Positions 25,264 to 34,533 are shown, numbered from the stretch's first letter. The stretch is DNA of 64,000 nt from Sphingobacteriales bacterium (GCA_003963365.1 RXJG01000005.1:198811-262810); one strand, 5' to 3'. Translations and numbers: made by a program. The notes: generated by a model from the letters alone, not told the origin.

Positions 25264-26403
25264 TTAGAACATTCTCATCTGCCCTCCCGGTACTCTGAAT
25301 TTTGTCCTGTCCAAACTCCAGTCTTCTGCATTCATTCCATACAACTTTCCATATTTTTTATATTGCTGCGCTACCAGCTTGGCAATATTCCCTTCACCTC
25401 GCATTCTAACTCCCCAGCGGGTATCGTTTACTTTTCCATCATGAGATTGTTCCACCAAATGCCAAACCTTATCGGCCCTGTCGGGAAAGTTTTTATACAA
25501 CCAGTCGTGAAATAAAAATTTAATTGCCCCGTTTAGCCGGATAAAAGTATATGCTGTAAAAGTAGCACCGTTGTCTCTTGCTTCTTTCATAATACGCTGC
25601 ATTTCGTGTTCATTCAATCCCGGTATCATTGGGCCCATCATTATCCCCATTCTAACTCCGGCATTACTCAGTTCATTAATCACTTTTAATTTTTGTTTGG
25701 CGGTTGTAGTTCGTGGTTCCATCACTCTCCGTAAATCTTCATTAAAAGAAGTAATAGAAACCATTGCGGATACGATATTCTTTTTCCCCATTTCCTGCAG
25801 CACATCTTTATCCTTCAGTATCCAGGAATTTTTAGTGAGTATTCCAACCGGCTGATTGAATTCATTACATACTTCCAGCAATCCTCTTGTTAATCGATAG
25901 GTCTGTTCGGCTGGTTGATAGCAATCGGTATTACCGCTTAGCATGATGGGAGTAGCATCCCATTTTGGTTTCATTAAAAACTTACGCAACAGTTGTGGCG
26001 CATTTTTCTTAACGATGATTTTTCTTTCGAAGTCTAACCCTGCACTGTAACCCCAGTACTCATGTACATTTCTTGCATAACAGTAAATACAACCATGCTC
26101 ACAGCCGGCATAAGGATTCATGCTGTAGCTCATTCCCACATCCGGACTTTCCACATTGTTGACAATGGTTTTACTTTCCTGTTCTAAATATTGTGTAGGT
26201 ACATTTTCTTCACTCCAGTCATCAATACCTTCTATATGTTCTTTTGTTTTTTCATTTTTTAAAAAACGGTTTTTGGTATTGATTTGTGCACCTCTGCCAT
26301 GAAGATAGTTGTCTTCTTTAGCTTCCCCTTCCGGGGAAGCATTGGAAGCATCATGATTTTTTGGTTTAACTTTATAGTGATCTTGCTTTAGTTGGTTGCT
26401 CAT
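25264..26403 (-). CDS. PA0069-family (SplB-like) radical SAM protein
   Basis: A protein of 379 aa. The radical SAM cluster motif is CEHGCIYCYAR with Cys101, Cys105 and Cys108 (CX3CX2C). It is preceded by MSYSMNPYAG and followed by GLDFERKIIVKKNAPQLL, LSGNTDCYQPAEQ and GIMMGPMIPGLNEHEM, as in the group annotated as PA0069 or SplB-related. The substrate is unknown; the distant relative spore photoproduct lyase repairs thymine dimers. The first 60 residues are charged and probably disordered. Its neighbours are a 2'-5' RNA ligase and error-prone polymerase genes. Confidence 0.88.
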   Translation of the reverse strand: MSNQLKQDHYKVKPKNHDASNASPEGEAKEDNYLHGRGAQINTKNRFLKNEKTKEHIEGIDDWSEENVPTQYLEQESKTIVNNVESPDVGMSYSMNPYAGCEHGCIYCYARNVHEYWGYSAGLDFERKIIVKKNAPQLLRKFLMKPKWDATPIMLSGNTDCYQPAEQTYRLTRGLLEVCNEFNQPVGILTKNSWILKDKDVLQEMGKKNIVSAMVSITSFNEDLRRVMEPRTTTAKQKLKVINELSNAGVRMGIMMGPMIPGLNEHEMQRIMKEARDNGATFTAYTFIRLNGAIKFLFHDWLYKNFPDRADKVWHLVEQSHDGKVNDTRWGVRMRGEGNIAKLVAQQYKKYGKLYGMNAEDWSLDRTKFRVPGGQMRMF

Positions 26404-26455
26404 GTTTATAGTTTTTATTTCTCACAGATTAGCACAGATGATGAATAAAGTACAG

Positions 26456-26480
26456 AACGTACAAGTGAGTGACACAACAG
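26456..26480 (-). repeat. Dispersed intergenic repeat, copy 3 (degenerate, inverted)
   Basis: Read on the minus strand it is CTGTTGTGTCACTCACTTGTACGTT, about 19 of 23 core positions matching copy 2. It lies in the gap between the LigT-like and radical SAM genes. Confidence 0.4.
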
Positions 26481-26531
26481 AAGTTTCATAGTAGTACTAA
26501 AGTTGGTCAACAAATATTTTCTTCTTATTAC

Positions 26532-27155
26532 TTAGCCAAACAATTCTCCCTGTACTGTATTTACCGGTAAATTTTCAAAATCAAACCTTGCTGCTATCTG
26601 ATAACGCTTTTCACCGACAGGTCGCTTTAATAACAACATTGCATCGGCAATAAATCTTCCGGTAAAATGACGGTGCGAATATTCCAGCCAGCCTTTTTCG
26701 TATTGCCAGGGTTGTAATCGTCTTGCAATGGTGAGATGGGGCTCCATAATAAAATGTGGTTTGTTATCATCATTCAGCTTCATCAGCCGTTGCGACTCAT
26801 GACGAATTTCTTTTACCAGGTTTTGTATGGGAACTTTTGAAGTGATATTAATATAAATCGTATGCGAAGGAAAACTTCCATAATCTTTCAGTTCCACTTT
26901 AATGGGATGATAGCCCATGGCGATTGTCCTGAGGCGATTAATCAATCTTTCTTCCATCATTTCGTATTGCAGAAAGTTGACCAGCGTTACATGTGGTTTA
27001 CCACCGATAGCTGTGGGAGCTTTATACTTATCATAAAACTCCTGTTTTACTTTCATGATTTTATTCCGCAGTTCTTCATGCGGATTTAATACGAGCAGAT
27101 ACTCGTAAATGCGGTAACCGGGAATGGTTACCGTAGTAACAGTTTGTAATTGCAT
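26532..27155 (-). CDS. 2'-5' RNA ligase / cyclic phosphodiesterase family (LigT-like)
   Basis: A protein of 207 aa. The two catalytic HxT motifs of the 2H phosphoesterase fold are present: PHVTLVNF (about 60-67) and PHLTIARRL (about 141-149). LYINI-like strands lie between them. The family opens 2',3'-cyclic phosphates or makes 2'-5' linkages in RNA. It is divergent from umuD and upstream, on the same strand, of the SplB-like gene. Together with RtcB nearby, enzymes acting on the same type of RNA end are clustered here. Confidence 0.85.
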   Translation of the reverse strand: MQLQTVTTVTIPGYRIYEYLLVLNPHEELRNKIMKVKQEFYDKYKAPTAIGGKPHVTLVNFLQYEMMEERLINRLRTIAMGYHPIKVELKDYGSFPSHTIYINITSKVPIQNLVKEIRHESQRLMKLNDDNKPHFIMEPHLTIARRLQPWQYEKGWLEYSHRHFTGRFIADAMLLLKRPVGEKRYQIAARFDFENLPVNTVQGELFG

Positions 27156-27241
27156 AACCCATCCTTTTATAGTTGTACTGATTGACTGGTATATATTTTT
27201 GAGTTTACAAAAAATTATACCAATTTTATTAGCACTAATTT

Positions 27242-27256
27242 ACTAAATTATTTAGT
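27242..27256. promoter_or_regulatory. Palindromic operator candidate upstream of umuD
   Basis: ACTAAAT-T-ATTTAGT is a perfect 15-bp palindrome, 18 bases before the umuD ATG. It is flanked by two near-identical direct repeats, AGTTTACAAAAAATTAT and AGTTTTACAAAAATTAT. Position and symmetry suit a LexA-like or other damage-responsive repressor site. Confidence 0.5.
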
Positions 27257-27274
27257 TTTACAAAAATTATTTTT

Positions 27275-27709
27275 ATGGATGGGGAAATTTTTTACGGTTC
27301 TGCCTACAAAGGCTCTAAAGACTATACACAAAAAAATATTCATACCGCCAATGCTACCGGCTTTGGAGCGGCAGCGGATGATTATATGGAAAGAGGTATT
27401 GACCTCAACGAACAGTTAATCAAAAACAAACCGGCTACTTTTTTCTTTCGCATGAAAGGCGATGCCATGCATGAAGCCGGGATTTTTGAAAATGATATTT
27501 TAATTGTTGACCGAAGTCTGAAATTGGCCAATGGAAAAATTATTGTAGCGGTGCTGAATGGGGAATTATTAGTGCGACGGTTTTTGAAAAATTTTTCTTC
27601 GGCTTATTTAATTCCGGAGAACAACCGCTATAAACCGATTAACCTGGCAGAGTTTAGTGATTTTGCGGTGTGGGGTGTTGTTGTTTATTCTATTCATTCA
27701 TTGGAATAA
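27275..27709 (+). CDS. umuD: UmuD-like protein with a lost Ser-Lys dyad
   Basis: A protein of 144 aa that aligns along its length with E. coli UmuD: TGFGAAADDYMERGIDLNEQLI corresponds to the region after the UmuD cleavage site, and NDILIVDRSLKLANGKIIVAVLNGE and AVWGVVVYSI follow. The catalytic motif GDSM reads GDAM, with Ala64 at the Ser60 position, and the VKK motif carrying Lys97 reads VRR, with Arg101. The alanine codon is GCC. Self-cleavage of the family type should be impossible, yet the frame is intact and coupled to umuC by one base. It may act as a full-length regulatory subunit. A palindrome lies upstream. Confidence 0.88.
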   Translation: MDGEIFYGSAYKGSKDYTQKNIHTANATGFGAAADDYMERGIDLNEQLIKNKPATFFFRMKGDAMHEAGIFENDILIVDRSLKLANGKIIVAVLNGELLVRRFLKNFSSAYLIPENNRYKPINLAEFSDFAVWGVVVYSIHSLE

Positions 27710-27710
27710 T

Positions 27711-28994
27711 ATGTATGCTATTGTAGATTGTAATAATTTCTATTGCTCCTGCGAACGTTTATTCAAACCACATTTGGATAAGCAACCGGTTGTGGTGCTC
27801 AGCAATAACGATGGTTGTATTATTTCAAGAAGTGATGAAGCAAAGAAGCTGGGTGTGGAAATGGCGGGACCATATTTTATGGCTAAGCCATTAATAGAAA
27901 AACATAAGGTGGCTGTTTTTTCCAGCAACTATAATTTATATGGTGATTTAAGCTGGCGGGTAATGGAAACCCTGCGTATGCTGTTAGGTAAACACAGTGT
28001 AGAAGTGTATTCTGTTGATGAAGCGTTTTTAAAACTTGATATATTTCCTGTGGAAGAATTACAGGCAATAGCAAAGCAGGTAAGAGAAACGGTGGAACAA
28101 AATACCGGCATTAAAGTTTCAGTTGGTGTGGCACCAACTAAAGTATTGGCCAAACTCGCCAATCGGTTAGCCAAGAAAAATAAAGAACAAACCAAATGTG
28201 TCTCTGTTCTGGATACAGAAGAAAAAATAATTGAAGCGTTACAAAAAACACCGGTGGAAGATATATGGGGGGTTGGCCGCCAGTATGCTGTAAAATTAAA
28301 AGAAGACTGGTGTATTTACGATGCATTGCAGTTAAGCAATATGAGTGAAGAGTTTGGACATAAGTATTTAGGCGGTGTGGTGGGCAAACGATTGATAAGA
28401 GAACTAAAAGGTATTTCCTCCAGAGAAATGGAAGATGAACTGGTGAGTAAAAAAATGATTGCGACCACAAGAATGTTTGGAAGCCCCGTTGGTGATATTA
28501 ATGATATTAAAGAAGCAGTAGCCACTTATACTTCAAGAGCAGCAGAAAAATTGCGCCGGCAGAATGGAGCAGCAAAAATTGTAAGTGTGTTTGTGGTTAC
28601 TAAAGAACAAAATCATTCGTTAGGTTTTAATCGTGGTGGAACTATCAGTACTTATACCACATTACCGGTTGCCACTTCGTTTACCAATGAATTAATTAAA
28701 CCGGCTGTTCAACTGGTAGATAAACTATTTGAACGTGGCAAACTCTATAAAAAAGCGGGTGTGATGCTGAGCGGTATTGTGCCGGACGAATCAGTACAGG
28801 GGAATTTGTTTTTAACGCAAACAAAAAATTGTGAACGCAAACTGATGAGCATGATTGATAATATCAATTTCAGTCAACGGGATGATGTGCTGAAGTTTGC
28901 GGCCAGCGGTACTACCCGTGACTGGAAGATGCGCCAGGAACTACGCAGTGGAAGGTACACTACCCGCTGGGATGAGTTACATGAAGTACATTAA
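27711..28994 (+). CDS. umuC: Y-family translesion DNA polymerase UmuC
   Basis: A protein of 427 aa. The ATG at 27711 is preferred over in-frame upstream codons because it opens the invariant MYAIVDCNNFYCSCERLF and follows the umuD stop by one base. Polymerase carboxylates are present: Asp6 and the VYSVDEAFLKLD motif. Other marks are VVLSNNDGCIISRSDEAK, VSVGVAPTKVLAKLANRLAKK, the helix-hairpin-helix VEDIWGVGRQYA and the little-finger region up to the C-terminal RYTTRWDELHEV. It should be catalytically competent, in contrast to its UmuD partner. It copies damaged templates with low fidelity. Confidence 0.95.
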   Translation: MYAIVDCNNFYCSCERLFKPHLDKQPVVVLSNNDGCIISRSDEAKKLGVEMAGPYFMAKPLIEKHKVAVFSSNYNLYGDLSWRVMETLRMLLGKHSVEVYSVDEAFLKLDIFPVEELQAIAKQVRETVEQNTGIKVSVGVAPTKVLAKLANRLAKKNKEQTKCVSVLDTEEKIIEALQKTPVEDIWGVGRQYAVKLKEDWCIYDALQLSNMSEEFGHKYLGGVVGKRLIRELKGISSREMEDELVSKKMIATTRMFGSPVGDINDIKEAVATYTSRAAEKLRRQNGAAKIVSVFVVTKEQNHSLGFNRGGTISTYTTLPVATSFTNELIKPAVQLVDKLFERGKLYKKAGVMLSGIVPDESVQGNLFLTQTKNCERKLMSMIDNINFSQRDDVLKFAASGTTRDWKMRQELRSGRYTTRWDELHEVH

Positions 28995-29027
28995 TGGAAA
29001 GCAGCATTTTCTTAACTTACTGCTGCA

Positions 29028-30125
29028 ATGCGAAAATTTTTTCAATGGTTATTACGGAAACCTGTTAACTGGATGGCAGAAAAATTTTCTTCTGATCCTG
29101 ACAGGGAAAGGATACATACTGCATTGAGTAATCTTTATAAAAACATTAAAGAGAATCCAGGTAAGAAAGGATTGCTGCTTGAGTTAAATAGCAACAGTCG
29201 CTTTATTATTTTCTCCGACCAGCATAAAGGAGCAAAGAATGGCAGCGATAATTTTATGTTTGCTGAAAAGAATTATCTCTCCGCTTTAGATTACTATAAT
29301 CAGAATGGTTTTTATTTTATTTCCCTGGGAGATAATGAAGAGTTATGGGAAAATACTTTGTTTGCTGTTAAAAAGAATAATATTCCTTCTTTTGAAAAAG
29401 AAAAATTATTCCTGAAGCGGAAGGCATTCACCAAAGTTTTTGGCAACCACGATTTGTATTGGAACAACGATCCGTTTGCCGGATGGCAACTGAAAAAAAT
29501 TTATAGGGAAGAAGTAAAGATTTATGAAGGATTGATTCTGCAGTCTACTATCAATAATAAATCATTAGAAATATTTCTTACACATGGTCACCAGGGCGAT
29601 AGGCAAAGTGATGGTAATAAATTCAGTACCTGGTTTGTGGGAGTAATATGGGCGCCATTGCAGGCTTATTTAAATATCAATCCTAACACTCCCGCCGTGA
29701 GTGAACAATTAAAAACTGCACATAACAGTATGATGTATGAATGGAGTGCAGCACAAAATAATTTGCTGTTGATTACAGGACATACGCATCAACCGGTGTT
29801 TGAATCATTAACACATTTGGAAAGACTATACCAGCAATTGGCTTTAGCTATTAATAACAATAATATTGAAGAGAGACAAAGGTTACAACAAGAAATTGTC
29901 TCAAGAAAGTATGACTATGATCATATTGGCAAAGACTACCAATCTGTTAAACCAACTTATTTTAATACTGGCTGCTGTTGTTTCAGCGATGGTGATATCA
30001 CCGGGATTGAAATTGCTGATGGAATGATAAGGTTGATTAAATGGAGTTATGATGAGAATAAAAATTCAGTAAGAAATATTTTAGAAGAAATCGCTTTAGC
30101 ACAACTCCTCAGCAAACTCAATTAG
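29028..30125 (+). CDS. Calcineurin-like metallophosphoesterase
   Basis: A protein of 365 aa with all metal-ligand blocks: FSDQHKG (62-68), GDNEELWE (101-108), GNHDLYW (139-145), LTHGHQGD (184-191) and TGHTHQP (250-256). There is no signal peptide, so it is cytosolic. Substrate cannot be told; the fold covers nucleic-acid nucleases, protein phosphatases and nucleotide hydrolases. It follows umuC by 33 bases on the same strand and could belong to the damage-response transcript. Its TAG stop overlaps the stop of the convergent DUF72 gene. Confidence 0.85.
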   Translation: MRKFFQWLLRKPVNWMAEKFSSDPDRERIHTALSNLYKNIKENPGKKGLLLELNSNSRFIIFSDQHKGAKNGSDNFMFAEKNYLSALDYYNQNGFYFISLGDNEELWENTLFAVKKNNIPSFEKEKLFLKRKAFTKVFGNHDLYWNNDPFAGWQLKKIYREEVKIYEGLILQSTINNKSLEIFLTHGHQGDRQSDGNKFSTWFVGVIWAPLQAYLNINPNTPAVSEQLKTAHNSMMYEWSAAQNNLLLITGHTHQPVFESLTHLERLYQQLALAINNNNIEERQRLQQEIVSRKYDYDHIGKDYQSVKPTYFNTGCCCFSDGDITGIEIADGMIRLIKWSYDENKNSVRNILEEIALAQLLSKLN

Positions 30126-31027
30126 AATAAAGATTGCTGTTGCTCAACAAACTTTGGCTTTTGCAATTTCAATCCACAAGCTGCATTCATTTTATCAACT
30201 AAATAAACTGTTAATTCAGGTGAGTAAGTTTCATCATGCATATGCATAAAAAAATACAATTCTTCCATTCCATTATCCAACCACAGTTTCATTCTTTCTA
30301 TCCATGCATCTGTTCTTATAAAATCAGTTGGATGCAAACTGTTACCTACATAACGAATGAATGCTTTAGGTATAGTAAGATGCATGTGTGCACAATCTCT
30401 TCTTCCCGCAGTATCAGTTATTACTGCACCCATATTTAAAGAAGTAAGCGTTTGAAATAATTCCTTGCTGATAGCTTCATTAGAAAACCATTCAGGATGG
30501 CGTACCTCTAAAAAGAATTGCATGTCTTTTGGTAACGTACCCAGGTAATGAAACAATTCATTCTTACGTTTGGGAGAAAAAGCATCACTTACCTGTACAA
30601 AGATTGGCCCAAGGTGTTCGCCAAAGGCCGCTACTCCCCTTAAAAATTCAGTATTAATAAACTCTTTCCCTTTCAACGGACCACGATGTGTTACTCCCTG
30701 GTACATCTTTGGACAAAATAAAAAATCTTTTCCAGTTGCTTTCTCTGCCCATTTAGCAATTCCGGATGCTCCATAAATTTTATAATGTGTCGCATTCAGT
30801 TCAATGCAATTGTAATGCTCTACATAATGATTTAAAAAATCTTTCTCTTTTGTTTTAGGCGGATAAATTTTACCAACCCATTCTGTTCTTCCCCATTTGG
30901 CACAACCTATATACACTTTGGGATTCTTTTTCTTTCCTCCCAGTATCAACTTGTTTTCAGCTGGCTCTGGCGGCAGACTGAAATCAACTTTATCTAATTC
31001 ACTCTCTGGTACCCTTCCAAATTCCAT
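30122..31027 (-). CDS. DUF72 domain protein
   Basis: A protein of 301 aa with the family's TIM-barrel-like marks: VYIGCAKWGRTEWVGKIYPP, LNHYVEHYNCIELNATHYKIYG, KDFLFCPKMYQGVTH, GPIFVQVSDAFSP, FFLEVRHPEWFS, MGAVITDTAGRRD and ELYFFMHMHDE. DUF72 proteins are widespread and often lie near repair genes, but their activity is not established. It is transcribed with the amidase upstream, with a one-base gap, and its stop overlaps that of the phosphoesterase. Confidence 0.88.
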   Translation of the reverse strand: MEFGRVPESELDKVDFSLPPEPAENKLILGGKKKNPKVYIGCAKWGRTEWVGKIYPPKTKEKDFLNHYVEHYNCIELNATHYKIYGASGIAKWAEKATGKDFLFCPKMYQGVTHRGPLKGKEFINTEFLRGVAAFGEHLGPIFVQVSDAFSPKRKNELFHYLGTLPKDMQFFLEVRHPEWFSNEAISKELFQTLTSLNMGAVITDTAGRRDCAHMHLTIPKAFIRYVGNSLHPTDFIRTDAWIERMKLWLDNGMEELYFFMHMHDETYSPELTVYLVDKMNAACGLKLQKPKFVEQQQSLF

Positions 31028-31028
31028 A

Positions 31029-31853
31029 CTATTGATATTTTTTATAAAGCTGATACAGTATTTTATCTGACGCAGTTGTCATTTTTGCTGTGGTGTCCTG
31101 TAACCAATGACGTTTAAAGCCAATGATAGCTGCATTGGTATCTTTCACATCAAAGCCAACAATTCTTAATGCAGAAAGACGATCAAAGTATTCCGGTACA
31201 GTAATATTTGTAGTGTCATTCCACCACATACCAAAACCTTTTTCACTTAATTGTTTCCAGGGGAATCGCCAGTTTGGATCATTCTTTCTTGTGGGAGCAA
31301 TATCACCATGCCCAATGAAATTAGCCGCAGGAATATTATAGGCTCTTTTTAATCTTCCCAATAACTCAATTAAACTGTTTATTTGATTCTCACTGAAATT
31401 CTCAAAGCCATTATTATCTAATTCAATTCCTATACTGGAGGAGTTGATATCGGTATTGTTTCCCCATTTAGCCACACCGGCATGATGTGCTCTCAGATAA
31501 TCATTCAGCATATGAAAAACAGTTCCATCTTTGCAAATAACATAATGTGCACTTACTTCTGTGCGTGGCAATGTGAATGTTTTAAAAGTTTGATCGCAAC
31601 TATTTTGTGCAGTATGATGAATGATTACAAAATTGGGTTTGCGCATTGTCATATTGGTTGTACCAATAAATGCCACAGCAGAGGAATCTTCCAATGGATA
31701 CTTTTTGATAATTTTTGAGAACTCCCTGACCTGTTTTTTGTATGATTTATTAGTAGCAGCATACGGACCACGATGACAACTGTATACTATAACAATTATA
31801 AATAACGAAGCAATCGCTATGGAAACCAGGTTAATTTTTTTCATACTTATCAA
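31029..31853 (-). CDS. Lipoprotein N-acetylmuramoyl-L-alanine amidase (Amidase_2/PGRP fold)
   Basis: A protein of 274 aa. A hydrophobic N terminus ends in VIVYSC, a lipobox with Cys26. The catalytic domain shows zinc ligands in FVIIHHTAQNSCDQTF (His79 or His80), HAGVAKWGNNTDINSSSIGIELDNNG, and FIGHGDIAPTRKNDPNWRFPW with the second His and a terminal ligand at the Asp. It would cut between muramic acid and the stem peptide, on the periplasmic side. The DUF72 gene follows after one base. Confidence 0.88.
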   Translation of the reverse strand: MISMKKINLVSIAIASLFIIVIVYSCHRGPYAATNKSYKKQVREFSKIIKKYPLEDSSAVAFIGTTNMTMRKPNFVIIHHTAQNSCDQTFKTFTLPRTEVSAHYVICKDGTVFHMLNDYLRAHHAGVAKWGNNTDINSSSIGIELDNNGFENFSENQINSLIELLGRLKRAYNIPAANFIGHGDIAPTRKNDPNWRFPWKQLSEKGFGMWWNDTTNITVPEYFDRLSALRIVGFDVKDTNAAIIGFKRHWLQDTTAKMTTASDKILYQLYKKYQ

Positions 31854-31869
31854 AGCTAATTAAACCTTT

Positions 31870-34533
31870 TTATTCTTCATCTTCAATGATCACTTTCTCA
31901 TCGTAGATCAGATGGCCGTTTTTATTTCCAAAATAACTGATCAGCTCTGCCACCAATGCTGTCCATCCCGTTTGATGGCTGGCACCTAAACCTTTTCCGT
32001 TGTCTCCATGAAAATATTCATAGAACAAAATGAGATTTCTGTTCCCCGGCTGTTTGTAAAACCAGTTGTATTCTCCATAAATCCTTCGTTCATCATTCTC
32101 ATCTCTTTCAAATAAACTGATCACCCGCTTTGTTAACTCTTCTGCTACTTGTGTAAGACTAATTTTATTACCGGAACGGGCAGGGTATTCAACCAACAAA
32201 TCATCCCCATAAAATTCACCGTACTTTCTTATAGACTGAATGATAAGATAGTTGATCGGCATCCACACCGGTCCACGCCAGTTACTGTTTCCACCAAACA
32301 GATCAGAAGTTGAATCACCCGGATCGTATTGAATATAATATTCATGCCCGTCGATAGTAACTCTGTATGGATTTTTTTCATGATATTTTGATAATGCACG
32401 GATGCCTCCGTCAGATAAGAAACCATCTTCATCCAATAATTTCTCCAGTAAATAAACAATTCTTTCTTTTGGCACTAATGACAATAATGTTTCATCTCTC
32501 TTACTATGTTCTTCGTTCGGCCAGAACTTACCAGTTTTTATACGGTAGTTTTCAAACCAGTTGATACGTTTTTTAAAATCCCTGAGTTTATCGATCAAAG
32601 AATCGGAGATAGTAGAAACAGCAAACAAGGAAGTGATACCAACAATAGATTGTATACGCAAATGCAATGGTTCTTTATCCGGCATACAAAGAATATCATA
32701 AAAGAATTTATCTTCTTCGTTCCATAATCCATGCTGGTTTAATGATTCAGCAATTAAAACAAAGTGTTCAAAGAATTTGGTTGCGGTATCTTCAAAACCC
32801 GGATCTTCATTGGCAATTTCCAAAGCCATATCCATCATGTTGAGTGCATACATTCCCATCCAGCTCGTTCCATCGGCTTGTTCTAACTGCATTGATTCAA
32901 AAAAATGGTGACTACGATTAAACACACCAATATTATCCAGGCCAAGGAAACCGCCTTCAAATAAATTATTCCCGTTTCCATCTTTACGGTTAATCCACCA
33001 GGTAAAATTGATTAAGAATTTTTGAAAAACTTTTTTTAGAAAAACAATATCGCCTATTCCTTTTTGTTTCTTTTCAATATGATAAACCTGTAATGCTGCC
33101 CATGCCTGCACCGGCGGATTTACATCACTGAAATTCCATTCGTATGCCGGCAACTGCCCATCTGGTTTCATATACCATTCCCGCATGATGAGTTGTAACT
33201 GATGTTTGGCAAATGTTGGATCAGCAACTGCCATCGAGATACATTGAAATGCCAAATCCCATGCAGCATACCAGGGATATTCCCATTTATCGGGCATAGA
33301 AATAATATCCTGGTTCTTTAAATGTTTCCAGTCATTGTTGCGACCCTTTAAACGACGATCATGCGGTACAGCTATTCCATCTGTTGCAGACAACCATCGC
33401 TCCACATCAAAATGATAATATTGTTTACTCCACAACAAACCGGCAATGGCCTGCCGCTGTATTCTTGCCATTTCATCACTCATTCCTTTGGGTAATATTG
33501 CTGCATAATAATCATCCGCCTCTTTCTTCCTGTCAGAAAAAATATTTTGAAATCCTTTGAGAAATGGATTATCTACTGATCGGTTACACAAGCGACAATA
33601 GATAGTTTTGGTTTCACCTCCATTAACTTTTAATTTATATACCGGGCTGAACTTGGAGCCACTTGTTTGTTTTTTTAATGCAGCAATATGTTCTCCATTG
33701 ATCAATGCATCATTAAACAGGTCTTTTACAAAAACGGTTTTGTTGGGAGTACCGTTAATTTTTTCCGTGTTGGTTTCGTTTTCCGTAAACCATCTTTCAT
33801 TGGGTAATTGAAAATAAAAATAATAATCACCCAATCGCTGATGAGATGCTTTTACAGCAGTTTTATCTACCAGGTTGATGGAAGGTTTTTTATCTAATCC
33901 GCCATTACTCCATCTGTTATAAAACCATACCGTAGGCAAGACTGTTATTTCAGCTGCTTTTGTATAACGATTGGTTACATCAATCTTAATGTAAATATCC
34001 TGTGCATTTTGTTTTGCATAAGTTACCAGTACATCAAAGTATTGATTATTGTCAAAAACACCTGTATCCAGCAACTCATACTCCGGTTCATCTTTACTTC
34101 GTTTTTTATTTTCCCTCTTTAGCAATTCATATGGGAACTCTAATTGCGGATACTTGTATAAATATTCCATATAATAATGTGTAGGAATATTATCTAAGTA
34201 GTAATAAAGTTCTTTTACATCTTCGCCATGATTACCCTGGCTGTTTCCTAATCCAAATAATCTTTCTTTTAAAACAGGATCTTTCCCATTCCATAAAGCA
34301 ACAGAGAAACAAAGATTTTGAAAGAAATCGGATATACCTGCTAATCCATCTTCGCCCCACATATATGCACGGCTATGTGCATGATCAAAAGGAAAATAAT
34401 GCCATGCATCACCATATTCACTGTAATCTTCCCGCACAGTTCCCCACTGTCGTTCACTTACATAAGGGCCCCATTGTGCCAATGGAATTTCCTTTCCTGC
34501 ATTTACCGCCAGTCGTTGATGTTCTGCTGTCAT
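31870..34533 (-). CDS. GH63/MGH1-like glucosidase
   Basis: A protein of 887 aa with no signal peptide. Motifs typical of the large cytosolic glucosidases of family GH63 are visible: QWGPYVSERQWGTVREDYS and WHYFPFDHAHSRAYMWGEDGLAG at the N terminus, then the (alpha/alpha)6 barrel with PDKWEYPWYAAWDLAFQCI, PPVQAWAAL, FEGGFLGLDNIGVFNRS, NSNWRGPVWMPINYL and HQTGWTALVAELI. The acidic residues of WDLAF and QADGTSWMG are likely part of the active site. It probably trims alpha-glucosides, perhaps glycogen- or trehalose-like compounds. It is 16 bases upstream of the amidase on the same strand. Confidence 0.85.
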   Translation of the reverse strand: MTAEHQRLAVNAGKEIPLAQWGPYVSERQWGTVREDYSEYGDAWHYFPFDHAHSRAYMWGEDGLAGISDFFQNLCFSVALWNGKDPVLKERLFGLGNSQGNHGEDVKELYYYLDNIPTHYYMEYLYKYPQLEFPYELLKRENKKRSKDEPEYELLDTGVFDNNQYFDVLVTYAKQNAQDIYIKIDVTNRYTKAAEITVLPTVWFYNRWSNGGLDKKPSINLVDKTAVKASHQRLGDYYFYFQLPNERWFTENETNTEKINGTPNKTVFVKDLFNDALINGEHIAALKKQTSGSKFSPVYKLKVNGGETKTIYCRLCNRSVDNPFLKGFQNIFSDRKKEADDYYAAILPKGMSDEMARIQRQAIAGLLWSKQYYHFDVERWLSATDGIAVPHDRRLKGRNNDWKHLKNQDIISMPDKWEYPWYAAWDLAFQCISMAVADPTFAKHQLQLIMREWYMKPDGQLPAYEWNFSDVNPPVQAWAALQVYHIEKKQKGIGDIVFLKKVFQKFLINFTWWINRKDGNGNNLFEGGFLGLDNIGVFNRSHHFFESMQLEQADGTSWMGMYALNMMDMALEIANEDPGFEDTATKFFEHFVLIAESLNQHGLWNEEDKFFYDILCMPDKEPLHLRIQSIVGITSLFAVSTISDSLIDKLRDFKKRINWFENYRIKTGKFWPNEEHSKRDETLLSLVPKERIVYLLEKLLDEDGFLSDGGIRALSKYHEKNPYRVTIDGHEYYIQYDPGDSTSDLFGGNSNWRGPVWMPINYLIIQSIRKYGEFYGDDLLVEYPARSGNKISLTQVAEELTKRVISLFERDENDERRIYGEYNWFYKQPGNRNLILFYEYFHGDNGKGLGASHQTGWTALVAELISYFGNKNGHLIYDEKVIIEDEE

